NCBI GenBank assembly: GCA_008638375.1
Contig: VIRR01000553.1
Location: 186,001 to 250,000, forward strand
Source: Nyssa sinensis
Taxonomy: Eukaryota; Streptophyta; Magnoliopsida; Cornales; Nyssaceae
Length of the DNA: 64,000 nucleotides
Direction of reading: 5' to 3'
Shown here: positions 13,657 to 24,148 of the stretch, piece by piece
Layout: every line of letters begins with the position of its first letter
Numbering within the stretch: position 1 is the stretch's first letter
Notes under the pieces: model-generated
The model's database searches: none
Seen by the model: only the letters and a program-made list of their open reading frames with translations
Told to the model about the DNA's origin: nothing
Made by a program: the position numbers and the translations under genes

Positions 13657-13926
13657 GGTATTGGGATGTGTGTAAAAGATATGAATAAATATGGTCAAAA
13701 AGGAGAGGTGAGAAGCTGAGTTTTCAGAAGGGATTTAAGATCGAAGGGTATTGGGATGTGTGTAAAATATATGAATAGATATGCTCCGAAAGTGAAAGTG
13801 AGATGCTGAGTTTTCAGAACGGATATAAAATTGAAGGGTATTGAGATGTGTGTAAAAGATACGAATAGATATGGCGAAGAAGGAAAAGTGAGAAGCTGTG
13901 TTTCGATTGTTGGGCCGTAGAAAAAT
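13657..13926 (-). repeat. 90-bp tandem repeat, three copies
   Basis: Units begin GGTATTGGGATGTG at 13657 and 13747, and GGTATTGAGATGTG at 13837. The period is exactly 90 bp, a multiple of three, so one minus-strand frame shows a 30-residue repeat. There is no similarity to a known protein and the frame is short, so I treat it as a non-coding tandem repeat. In block C the third unit is split by the MULE at 43964-45396. Confidence 0.75.
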
Positions 13927-15734
13927 TACTCCATAGACGACAGATTCCTCCATCCTGCAGGCGGGTCAGCCCCTGCCCAGAGTCTCCCATGCTGCCCGAC
14001 CACTACAGCATTACCTGCATAGCTGTATCCACCTTTCCCCAATTAACATAATGCTGTCGAAAAATAATTAAAAACAAAAAATTTATATTAAAACAAAAAT
14101 AGTAGATGCAGTCGATCTCCCTATCTTTTTATAATTAATAGAAATAAAAAATTAATAATTTATTAATTATTAAAATTATTAATTATTAAAAAAATTTATA
14201 CTTTTATTCATCAATAATTATTTCTTACAAATATTTGATTTTTAATAAAAAAATAAAACTTTATATGTAATTTTTTAATGACATTATAATTTTTTTAAAA
14301 AAATACATATAATTTTTTTTCATTTATAATATTTTTTACTTCAATTATATAAAATTAATAAATATAATTATTAAGACATGTCTTTAATGATATATATATA
14401 TATCAATACATATATAACTATTTTATCTCTTTAATAATTAATATTATAAAGAAAATCTAATTATAAAATTAAATTAATTATTTAAAAATTTATTAATTAT
14501 TAACTTATTTAATATTAATTATAAAAAAATCAACAACAACTATGTTATTTCCTTCCTCCTACAAAGATTAGCTGTATTCCACCTTTTTGAATGATCAAAA
14601 CGGTTTAAAAAAATAAAACAAAAAAGTCATATCAAGACTGAATTAGAAAATAATTGTTGTTAAGGAAATTGAATTCACTGGTCACAATACTTAACTGCCT
14701 AAGAGGATACAAATTAGAAATATTCGCTTTAAAAATTTAACCTTTTTTACTTAAAATCTTGAAGAGTAAAATAGTTCAAAAAAATTTCTCTTAATTTATG
14801 TGTGTAGTGCAACAAAGATAGTCTTTGTTATTAGTATTGCTATTCACTGCATGTACAAACATGGAGAATAGTATCCAAACTACTCCTATTAAATGAGACT
14901 TAAACACGTCATTATTTTCGAATAAGCTGTGACCCGATTATTACTGTCCGAATGATGATACGGTATTCTGATTCAAATAAAATTAGGTTCAATTTAAATC
15001 AAAATCAATTTAGACATAACTCCGACTCATAATAATGGATAACTCGACTGATCTAATCAAATCTAATCATATTAGATCAATTTATTTCAAATATTTCAAA
15101 AACAGAAAAAGCCATAATCACAACATATTACGAGATGTCACCCCGTGCAACGTCATTCATGACCTAATATTTTTTTATAATCAGGAAATTACTTGTAATC
15201 AGTGACACGTTATTTTCACATTAAATCATCAATTTAAGCCCTAATCTTTGCATACAACAAGTACATGCAATTTTTTTTATACAAACCCTAACCTTTCTGT
15301 ATCTTACTCATTTCTTCGAGTAATTTACTGATTTGACTGTCGAAAAGTTTTTGTCAACAGCACACAACACTATCTCATAACTCATCCTTATAGTCTTTTT
15401 TTCTTGTTTAGTGTGTAGTGTTCAGACATTTGAGACGTATCACTCACGCATCCATGACAAAGTCAATTGCCCTATGAGTCTTCATTAACTCTATTAATGG
15501 TAGTACACCGATGCAGTTGTTGGTACCATAGAAAATTGCTCCATAGGTACGACAAGCAGGTCCAGCCCTGCATATAGTCCTCCATTCTGCCTGACCATTA
15601 TCTCCATAGCTGTATCCCACCTTTTCTCAATTAAATTAATGATTTAAAAAAATAATTAAAAAGAAAAAAATGTCATAATAAAACAAAACATGAACTAGTT
15701 GGGCTATTTTCTTGGGATAAATTTTGAAGTAAAG

Positions 15735-16080
15735 TTAAGAAAATATATATATATTTTAGTTTAAAATTATTTATGAAATTAAGATTGTTTTAAAATTATC
15801 TTTCTAAAAAATATATTTTTATTAAAAAATTATTTTTTAAAAAAACGTTTTTAAAAACATCTTTATAAAAAATAATTTCAAACCATTTTTTTCTTTAAAT
15901 CGTCTTTTAAAAAGCAGTTTTTTAAAAAAATTTATTAAAATTTTTTTGTAAAAAAAGTTGTTTTAAAAGATAATTTCAAATAAATTTTTTTAAAAGAAAT
16001 TTTTACAAATAATTCTAATTTAATAAATAAATTTATTATAATTTTATTTTTTAAAAAAAAATTAAATAACTCTATTTTGA
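15735..16080. repeat. Alternating A-tract/T-tract block
   Basis: About 345 bases of alternating runs of A and T with almost no G or C. It is present in B and C (47050-47405) and absent from A through the 1.3-kb deletion there. Many short self-complementary pairs are possible. No coding content. Confidence 0.6.
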
Positions 16081-17099
16081 TAAACAAAAATTCGATTAGC
16101 TGTATTCCACCTTTTTCTCAATGAAAATAATGATTTAGAAAAATAAAAACAAAAATGTCATATCAAGAGCCAACAGCTGTGCTATTTCCTTTGGGAATTG
16201 GGATCCACCGAGCAAATCTACACCCAATAATCTTACTCTTAGTTTTATATTTTATCAAAATTATTTATTTTTATGAGTTAATAAAGTTGTATTGGTTAAA
16301 TATTATATAATATCATATCATGATATAATATTTAATTAATATAAAATTATTAATTCGTAAAAATAAATACTTTTAATAAAATTTTTAAGTAAACCAAACA
16401 TTATTTAACCACACCAGTACTTGTCTGTTTTATCATGAGTTTACTGAGCACGAATTCATCAGAGAAATGGCCACATTCATCTTCTTTGGGTCCAACCAAG
16501 AGCGTCTCCAAACGATTAATTTGTAAGAACTATTATATTTATATTTTTTTAATTCAATTTTAAAACGTAATTTAGTAATTAGTTATTTATATTTTTTAAA
16601 TTTGACCGAGTTAAATTTTCTTTTAATTATAATTTTTATTTTAATAATTATTATCTATCTCAATAATTCAAATTATTTTAAGTGTATAATTTAAATTTGA
16701 CTTTTTTTTTTTGTTTTAATGTTCAAATTATAACGGTAATTAAGAAGAAAAATATTAAATTTATCAAAACAAAATAGCATTTAATTAATTAGTAATTATG
16801 ATTGACAATAATGTTAGATTGGTAATAGATCAATGATGAGCCATGAAATTAAGCAAACTCATAAATAAACAAATATAAATGTATGAAAAAATTTTTTTTG
16901 CAAACTATGAAAATGCAGGATCAGGTATAATGAGTGCAGAAACCAGCACCTTTATCTTTATTTTTTTTTTCTTGGTGTTTTTGAGCAACACCACATCATA
17001 AATATGCATTACTTTGTATGTGTGTAACTGCATGCGTTTCTTTATTAATTAATCTTAGTTGGAAGGGTTTAATAACAAAATTAAAAAGAAAAAAATAGA

Positions 17100-17195
17100 A
17101 AAATAATAAAAATAGTACTGATCGTGAGATTGAAAGAGACTGACTTGAAAACAAAAGATTATGTGTAATCTTTTGAAGGATGAGAAGATTCAAAG
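17100..17195 (-). repeat. Exon-like module, copy 5
   Basis: Near-identical to copy 4. The donor-like GT is also mutated to AT (CACG/ATCAGT on the minus strand). Confidence 0.55.
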
Positions 17196-18429
17196 AAGAA
17201 GATAAAGAGAATCAACTACTGGTTCATGATTTTCTCATTTGTAAGGTTGGAATAAAGTTATTAAGTATAGAAAAAAATTCTAAGTGACAGTGCCAGGGAG
17301 GACAAGTAAGGCCTTGTCTCTTCCCAAAATTTTGATATTTCTATCATTAATTTTGTTAAAATATTTTAATAAAATAATATTTGGCCTCTTTTTTTTTTTT
17401 TTTGAATGTGTTTAATCTTTTTATTTAAATTTTAACAAAAAATTATGATGAATAATGTTATTTGATAAACTAATTTAATATATTTAGCATTACTCCTAAA
17501 AGAAAAAAAAAACAAATAAGACTAATAAATATAATGTGATAAAATAAAAATAAGTTATTTATCTAAAATTTATTTTTAAATAAAATAAAAAAACTTTTAA
17601 AAAAATTAAAATAAATTGGTCAAAATTAAAAAAATACAAATGAATAAAATAAATAATTTTATCATTTTAAATAAAAAAATTAACTAAAAAAATATTTATA
17701 TATTTTTAAATAAAATAAAAATATTAATATAATTTCATAAACTAAAGACGTCCTTGTAATTTAACAAAAGAAAAAAAAAAGAAAGGAAAAAAGCAAAAGA
17801 AGTAGAAAGATCATAAAATAGTGCAAATTTTGTTATTAGTCTTTATGATCAAATGACCCAAGAGAGCAACAAAGAGAGAATTTGATAGATTTAGAATGTA
17901 TTTGATAGTAATTTTGATATAATTTTTGAAATTTTTTTTAAAAATTTTATAATTAATATTTTAAAAATTATAAAAATATGTTTGTATATAATAATTTAAA
18001 TTATAAAAAATAAAAAAAATTAAAATTAATAACTTGTGAAAAGTTATCTCTCATTTTAAAATTTAAAACCTGCATTTAAAAATCTAAAACCTTTATTATC
18101 TCCAGCAGCCAAACAGGACTTTGTGCATTTCACGTGGGTGGCTCTGTGTGTGTCACATCAAGCGACATCGAAAACTGAAAGAAAGGTATTAATGTTTGTC
18201 CTTTGGTAGAATGATAAAAGCACGCATCACCCAACCCAGCACCCACCAAGTCTGAGAGGTCTTTATTACAAAAGAAACAGCAAGTCATTGTTGGCTTGTA
18301 AAGCACTCTCATCCATTTCACCCTACCCCACTCACAGAAGAAAAGTCACGTTTGGCTGTAAGCACTCCAAAAATCAATCTTGAAGCCTTGAACAACCAAT
18401 TCCCTGTAACCAGAAAAATACCCTCTCAC

Positions 18430-18475
18430 AAAAAAATATATACGTGTATATATATATATATATATATATATCAAG
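18430..18475. repeat. (TA)n microsatellite in block B
   Basis: Interrupted TA repeat containing TACGTGTA, followed by about 12 TA units. Paralogous to the shorter tract at 10982-11025. Confidence 0.8.
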
Positions 18476-18835
18476 CTTGAACTGCACTTAGATAAAAGTA
18501 TAAAATTTTATACTTTTTTAGTGACAAACTTCGTTCGATAAGGTTTACATATGATAAATTTTTTTCTTTTAAAATAATATAAAATTTTACACTTTCAAAA
18601 TCAATGAGTCTTTAATTACCCATGCTTCAAATACTAATTACTTTTTATTTCTTGTACAAAATCCTAGACTATTGAAAGTCAGTTTTAAAAATTCAATAAA
18701 AATAAATATAATTGAAATTTTTTTCAATTTTTACGAAACTATAAAATTTACACGTTTTTGTTAAGACGAAATCTTTCACCAAAAAATTATGACTATTTGA
18801 ATTTTAAAATTTTCAATATTATTGCGATACAAATA

Positions 18836-19453
18836 TGATATTCACAACACTTAATGATGCTGCACTTTTCGACTCGCAATAAATCTGGGCTCCGCGACTT
18901 GTAGAACACTCAAAATGGGTGATCAGAAGACCACCAGATTAGCTCCGGTGGTAGCCACTCCGATACTTAAGTAAGTAAACTGAATTGAAACGACTGTATT
19001 GAAAGCCAAAGAATGAGCATAAAAATAAAGCGTACCTTTAGGGTTTAATTTATAGACCGTGGCCTTCCTAAGTTGATTAGAATTCGGAGCCATGAATATC
19101 GGGATTTGATCATCGGAGATTGCAGTTACCTTGTTGGATTCATCGTAGATAAAGATGAACATGTATAGCAGTTTCCTTGTTGAAAACTGTTTCCTTATTC
19201 CCTACTCAACAGCCGCTAAGGCGGTAACGAGCTCTGGAGTGTTGGTCTGGAGTCCTGTAATTAACTCTGTGATCCTTATCCGGATGTGTGTGTACTCTGG
19301 AGGCATATTCTCGGCCGCTTCATTTGTTGGAAGCTCTGAATGTCCGAGCGCTTAACCACTGGTTGAGCTCGAGCTGAGGTAGCCGAGCGTGAGCTGGACT
19401 TCAAAGGCATACGTGTCAAGTGCTGATTGGTTTTACTCTTTTGTGATATATCA
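18836..19453 (-). repeat. Probable 3' LTR of a minus-strand Tat-lineage element
   Basis: On the minus strand the segment starts TGATATATCAC and ends GTGAATATCA, giving short inverted termini TGATAT/ATATCA and a length of 618 bp. Its internal edge abuts a polypurine tract (minus strand GAGGGGGGAGTAAC), as expected for a 3' LTR. The partner 5' LTR is absent because the element is truncated at 25473, so LTR identity rests on termini, polypurine tract and position. A short minus-strand frame at 18923-19162 lies inside it and is not a recognised protein. Confidence 0.55.
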
Positions 19454-19470
19454 GTTACTCCCCCCTCAAG
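19454..19470 (-). other. Polypurine tract next to the Tat 3' LTR
   Basis: Plus-strand GTTACTCCCCCCTC is GAGGGGGGAGTAAC on the element's coding strand, immediately before the LTR start TGATATATC. In reverse-transcribing elements this is the primer site for plus-strand DNA synthesis. Confidence 0.55.
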
Positions 19471-19699
19471 TTCTAGTTTGATGTTAACAGGCAACTAGGG
19501 CTAGGCTTTTTTCGGAAAGTCATGTATCTTGTCTGTTTGCCTTTCAAGGTGACTGTTGGTGCGTTATTTATTGCGCAGCCGGAGATTGAATTTTTTCAAG
19601 GCCATCATTGTACTGAACCGATGGTTGGGTTTCTCGAAGTCATCATTGTTCCGAACCGTCATGGCGTTTGGGCTTGGTGGGCCCCTTTTGATAATGCGT

Positions 19700-19709
19700 T
19701 TATAAATAG
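19700..19709 (+). promoter_or_regulatory. TATA box of the first antisense unit
   Basis: TTATAAATAG lies 176 bases upstream of the candidate ATG at 19885, on the strand opposite to pol. Spacing suits a leader of roughly 150 bases. The upstream 19471-19699 holds no supported gene. Confidence 0.55.
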
Positions 19710-19884
19710 GGTGATCAGATTTGAAATGACCTTTCCCCCGTCATTTTCACTGTGCCAGAAGATCTTGTCCGCCATTGTTGGTTTGTGCGACTTCGAAGAA
19801 CACTGGTTGTCTGAGGCTCTGGTCTAGAACAGGTTCGATCGATCTTCTTCTTCTTTGCTTCTTTCTCTTTAAGTCTGAGAGTAA

Positions 19885-21797
19885 TGTCTACTCCTCTTGA
19901 CTCTTCAAATGCTAGTGAGGGGGTAGGAAATCCCTCAGAGATGGCTATGCCCCTCATTTAGAGAATGTAGGTGGTTTTGCCGCCGAAGATGTTGAAGAGA
20001 GGTTTGTTGAATCTCCCCACAGTCCTGAGACTAGGATTGTGGATGCCTTTATAGAGCCCCGAGACAGGGCTGGGGAGACTTCTGGCAGGTCTTTCCGTAG
20101 GGAAGAGGGCGAAAGTGCTGTTACCCAAAGCTTGTTGGACGAGTGGAGGGTGAAGTACAATTTTTCCTCGAATGTTACTTGCAGAGTACCAGGCCCAATG
20201 GATCGTCCTCATGATGTTGAAGCCGGGGAGATATGTGTTTATCTTGCCTGGTTTGAAATGGGTTTGAGACTTCCGTTGCCTGATTTAGTTAGGCAGTTCT
20301 TCTGTTGGTACAAGCTTTGTCCTGCCGATCTTAATCTCAATAGTTGGCGGCAACTTTTAGGTTTGTAGTGTTAGGGCACAAAAATAATCTAGATGTATCC
20401 ATAGATCTGATCCGTAGTAATATGGATCTGAAGTATAAGAAGGCAGAAGGCCTTTTTTACATGTCTTTTGAGAAGAGGTTCCGACCTCTGTCCTCTGTTC
20501 CCACTTCTAATAAACCGTGGAAGAAGTGGTACTTCTTTGTTGGAGGAGGATGGGAGCATGAAGACCTCCAAGATGATGTCTCGATATTCCCTCTTACCAC
20601 GGGTCATAAGGGTGAGGCTTATTTCCCTAGGTTTGTTTTAGCTTTGTTATGCCTTCCGAACTGATAATCTGATATGCCATTTCTTATTTATGTGCAGTCA
20701 GGAGTGCTTGGAGGAGGTCTGAGTTTACTGACGAGCTCCAAGATCAGTACCGCGTGCTTCTTTCGACTTCCAACCGGGCTCACACCGCCATTGTCACCCC
20801 GGAGAAATTGATGGCCGCTCGTACTAATGAGCTTAAGAAGAGGCTGACATCGAGATGGGCAGAGGCGGAGGCCCAAGTGGCGGGGGAGGCTTCCTCCCAA
20901 GCTGAGCTTGAGCCTCCTCTTGAAGTAAAAATGAGGAGGTTGATTTCTGGCTCTCCCGAGCCACCTCCTGCCGAAGCCGAGAAGGAGGCCGAACCTGCTG
21001 TTCCGGTCTCGGCCGTTCCTCCTGCCCCTTCCGTTCCGAGCAAACGGACTAAGAAGGGGAAGGCGCCTGCCGTGCCGTCCAAGCCGTCTGATGAGCCGGA
21101 CTATCAGATTGCTAAGAAGGCCTTTGACCAAATATGGTCCCAGGGCCCTCATCGGTACAGGGGGGATCACCCTGCGAAGCTGATGAATGAGATGATGAAT
21201 CTCCAAATGAAGGTAACCTCGAAAGCTTTTCCTTGTCTTTCCGTGCTTGCTTACTTGTTCGGCCTAATTTGTCTGTTTTGTGTTGTGCAGAGTATGCATA
21301 GTTTAGCTGCTCTGATGGTGACACCTATGAGCCTTGAGGAGGTTGATAAGCTGAAGGCCGAGCTGGACGAAATGAGGTTGGAGCTCGGAACGGCTCAATC
21401 CAAGGTTCATGATGCCGAGGAGAATCTGAAGGAAGCTGGCACTAACCTTGCCGTGGCGGAGTCTGAGAAAGACATCTACGCTCGGCAGGTTGCAGGACTT
21501 CAGAGGGAGTTGGTCGACCTCCGAAGCACCTTTGATCAGAAGGTTCAGGAGGCAGTTGATCATGCCAGGACTGAGACTGAGACGGAATTGAGAGAGGAAG
21601 TTGACTAGATGGGAGACGAACTGATCCGGTTTGGTTTTGAAAGCTTCCGATCTCGGTTTCTGGCTAAGTTTCCAAATTTTGACGTGTAGTCAATTGTTGC
21701 TCCTGGAGCTGCTTCATCTGGTGCTGGTCTGAGCAAAGAGGCCGTGACTACCGACCTTCCTTCGGCAGAGGACCCTGGCCCTTCCGATAAAGCTTGA
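19885..21797 (+). pseudogene. Decayed extra ORF of the Tat element with a plant 'putative gypsy type transposon' (Transposase_28-like) domain, antisense to pol
   Basis: The reading starts at ATG 19885. It shifts frame near 19930-19965 and again near 20355-20370. Exon 2 (20698-21212) and exon 3 (21291-21797) stay in one frame. GT-AG introns 20612-20697 (86 bp) and 21213-21290 (78 bp) join the frames correctly. The first 240 or so codons carry the conserved block around VPGPMDRP, GLRLPLPDLV, LNSWRQLLG and a KWYFFV motif, typical of this plant family. Next come an Ala/Pro/Lys-rich linker (RTKKGKAPAVPSKP) and a Leu/Glu heptad coiled coil in exon 3. Two in-frame stops (21606-21608, 21687-21689) precede the terminal TGA at 21795. 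Such additional ORFs are known from Tat-lineage retrotransposons, in sense or antisense; their function is unknown. This copy is not translatable as a whole. Confidence 0.75.
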
Positions 21798-21858
21798 GGC
21801 TTTATCAGTTTTCTCTTTTGTTTTGCCAGCCTTTTGATGTAATGAATATCTTCTGATT

Positions 21859-21864
21859 AATAAA
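21859..21864 (+). terminator. Polyadenylation signal of the first antisense unit
   Basis: AATAAA, 62 bases after the terminal TGA, in the context ATTAATAAAATTGGATT. The second unit ends with a very similar ATCAATAAAATTGAGTT. Confidence 0.55.
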
Positions 21865-21869
21865 ATTGG

Positions 21870-22540
21870 ATTTTCTCCCGATTCTTCTTGTGTTCTCTGC
21901 TTTTTGCAAAATTTGTTGCAAGCATAGCTGCTCTGAGCCCATTGCACGTCAGATCAGCTTTCCACTAGTTAATAGTTGCCTTCTTAGCTTCAATACTTGT
22001 AATAGAACAGTGACTGCAGATTAACTTCGATTGTCTCATCATAATAAGATAAGAAAGCAAACATAATCGGATAAATAGGAACCCGATATTGATCTTGTGT
22101 CACATATATTGAGAGTAGATTTTGAAGAATTCTGAGGCAGTTTGTTCTGAATCCCAAGTTTTGTAGCAGAAATTCGATGTCTCGTGTCTGTCACTCTGAT
22201 GATTGAGACTTCTGTCTCTTAGGTCATTCAGACCAAGACTGGGATACATCCGAACTAGTGGTCTTTTGTTGTACACGTGGTCCGTCAAGGATCAACGGAA
22301 TGGCCAAGATTGAGAGATCTATATGCTGGTCCTGAGGGCCTTTGTATAAAGGTGGATCGGACTCTTGTTTGTTTGACCAGTTCGGTATGCTTGGGGAAGC
22401 CTTGTATCTTGTCTCCTAAGTATCCGAAAGGACGATTTTATACGTCATTAATTTATACAGTTGTCTTTTGGGTTTTCGAGGCCAACCCTTTATTTAACCG
22501 TTGCAATGGTACAACTGGGTGACTTTTGGACTTCAAGGGT
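21870..22540. other. Spacer between the two antisense units
   Basis: No gene supported. Base composition is less AT-biased than the flanks. Short open frames here are interrupted and unlike any family I know. The last part probably holds the promoter of the second unit. Confidence 0.4.
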
Positions 22541-22541
22541 C

Positions 22542-22549
22542 TATATATA
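22542..22549 (+). promoter_or_regulatory. TATA box of the second antisense unit
   Basis: TATATATA in the context GGTCTATATATATGAG, about 107 bases upstream of the first plausible ATG at 22649. Confidence 0.45.
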
Positions 22550-22648
22550 TGAGAAAGGTGGCGTACGGTTGCGCTCAATCCTCTTGTTTCCAAATTTTTC
22601 CCGTTGGATAGAATTTAGATGTTGCCGGAAACTCGCCGTTCGCCTGGA

Positions 22649-23020
22649 GATGATTAACGATTCTCAGACCGAGTTAGGAATGTTTAAACTGTGGCCGAGA
22701 GTTAACCTTCCCCTTGATTCAGTCTCCAAGGAAGGATAAGAGGAGCCACGAGTCCTCTTGTCCATCTTGGCATCCAGTCGAGATTTCTCCGATTGGAGGT
22801 GGACCCTCCTTGATTCAACCGAGGCTTGGAGCATTGGTGATGAAGACGAAGGTGGGATGCCTTCTTCCCTTTGCGTCTTGGCAGAGACCCTTGCTCAAAT
22901 CGGCTGGGGTGCCACGTCGATTTTGAGGAAGATAAAGGTGGAAAATGAAAAGTCTCCTGAGACCCAGAGCCTTCATCATCCGTTGGTTTTGAGATAAGTG
23001 GTAATGATGACGAAATGGCC
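22649..23020 (+). pseudogene. Second decayed antisense ORF in the Tat element, unrecognised
   Basis: From ATG 22649 an open frame runs to a TAA near 22737. A second frame (about 22758-22997) then continues with a Trp/Glu-rich segment (DWRWTLLDSTEAWSIGDEDEG region) and a basic end. The two could be pieces of one protein broken by a frameshift or a lost intron. I do not recognise a family. The supporting evidence is its setting: the same strand as the Transposase_28-like ORF, a TATA box upstream, an AATAAA at 23259 downstream, and a position between the 3' LTR and the integrase. It may alternatively be plain untranslated DNA. Confidence 0.35.
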
Positions 23021-23258
23021 TGGGTGCTTCTTGATGCAGATTGGGGTTCAGGGTTCCTTCCTTTCAAATAGAAGCCGATGGCGGCGGTAATGGAACTTAG
23101 AACTTGGGCCCCTTTCCCATCCGAGGAAAAAAGCCATGATGTTGTAGATTGTAGTGATGTCTTTATTGTAGCTTCTGTAGTGATGTCTTTGTTGTAACTT
23201 TTATGTATTTGCTTTATTTCCAGTCTCCTTGTACTCATGTAAACTTTTATGAATCATC

Positions 23259-23264
23259 AATAAA
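23259..23264 (+). terminator. Polyadenylation signal of the second antisense unit
   Basis: AATAAA in ATCAATAAAATTGAG, downstream of T-rich sequence and of a short duplicated GTAGTGATGTCTTT at about 23150-23190. Confidence 0.45.
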
Positions 23265-23540
23265 ATTGAGTTCTTTCTTCAAATCTGATGTTCTTTCTGT
23301 TCGAATGTGCTCTTCTGGAGTTAAAACACCTTCTTGTGCACTTTTGATGAATAACCCTTCTATATGTTCTAAGAGTATATCAAAGAAACTCGTATAAAAC
23401 TTGAAGTCTTGAACGACTGTACCTTAAGCCTACTCGGTAGTGTAGTATTTGTTGTTTGTCGAGCTAAATACTCTAAGTATCATCTTTAAGGTATTCCGAT
23501 CTAGGAAACTTTATCTTTGGGTGGACTAGATCATAGAATC

Positions 23541-24116
23541 TGCGTATTGAAGACGGACCAGGCTCAGAAGGCCTGTGCATTAAAAAATGAACCAAGTACT
23601 AAGACTTGTACATTATAGATGGACCAGGCTTTGGAGGCCTGTGCATTAGATATGAACCAAGTACTAAGACTTGTACATTATAGATAGACCAGGCTCTGGA
23701 GGCCTGTGCATTATAAGATGGACCAAGTACTAAGACTTGTGCATTATAGATGGACCAGGCTCTGGAGGCCTGTGCATTAGATATGGACCAAGTACTGAGA
23801 CTTGTGCATTATAGATGGACCAAGTACTGAGACTTGTGCATTATAGATGGACCAAGTACTAAGACTTGTACATTATAGATGGACCAGGCTCTGGAGGCCT
23901 GTGCATTATAAGATGGACCAAGTACTAAGACTTGTGCATTATAGATGGACCAGGCTCTGGAGGCCTGTGCATTAGATATGGACCAAGTACTGAGACTTGT
24001 GCATTATAGATGGACCAGGTTCTAGAGGCCTGTGCATTAGATATGGACCAAGTACTGAGACTTGTGCAATATAGATGGACCAGGCTCTAGAGGCCTGTGC
24101 ATTAAAAGATGAACAT
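23541..24116 (-). repeat. Minisatellite, about 65-bp dimeric unit, in the 3' untranslated part of the Tat element
   Basis: Two related half-units alternate: GGACCAGGCTCTGGAGGCC followed by TGTGCATTA, and GGACCAAGTACTRAGAC followed by TTGTGCATTATAGAT. The dimer repeats about nine times. A stretch near 23790-23880 has only the second half-unit. It begins about 33 bases past the pol stop at 24149, so on the element's strand it lies in the 3' untranslated region. Confidence 0.85.
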
Positions 24117-24148
24117 TCGATGGAGGTATTAAAAAGAAAGAAACATCT

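Larger units (their letters stand above)
11958..18660. repeat. Segmental duplication block B (non-coding)
   Basis: 11958-13850 matches C 42090-43960, and 13841-18290 matches C 45398-48787 with deletions in C. 13980-15684 and 16990-18655 match block A. It is the fullest of the three copies and keeps the 15685-16989 segment missing from A. The right end lies near 18655, where the match to A stops after TTTTTATTTCTTGT. No protein family is recognisable in any frame. Confidence 0.75.

Noticed and set aside
20688..21206. 172-codon minus-strand frame
   Set aside because: Shadow of the Ala/Pro/Lys-rich linker of the Transposase_28-like ORF on the other strand.
21213..21290. Hydrophobic segment resembling a transmembrane helix
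   Set aside because: It is bounded by GT and AG with a pyrimidine-rich 3' end; it is an intron of 78 bases that happens to stay in frame.
22702..23238. 178-codon minus-strand frame
   Set aside because: No domain seen. The TATA and AATAAA signals favour the plus strand here, and Ser-rich text is what the complement of this composition gives.
23541..24116. Direct repeats considered as a CRISPR array
   Set aside because: Adjacent repeats without unique spacers in a plant retrotransposon; a minisatellite.
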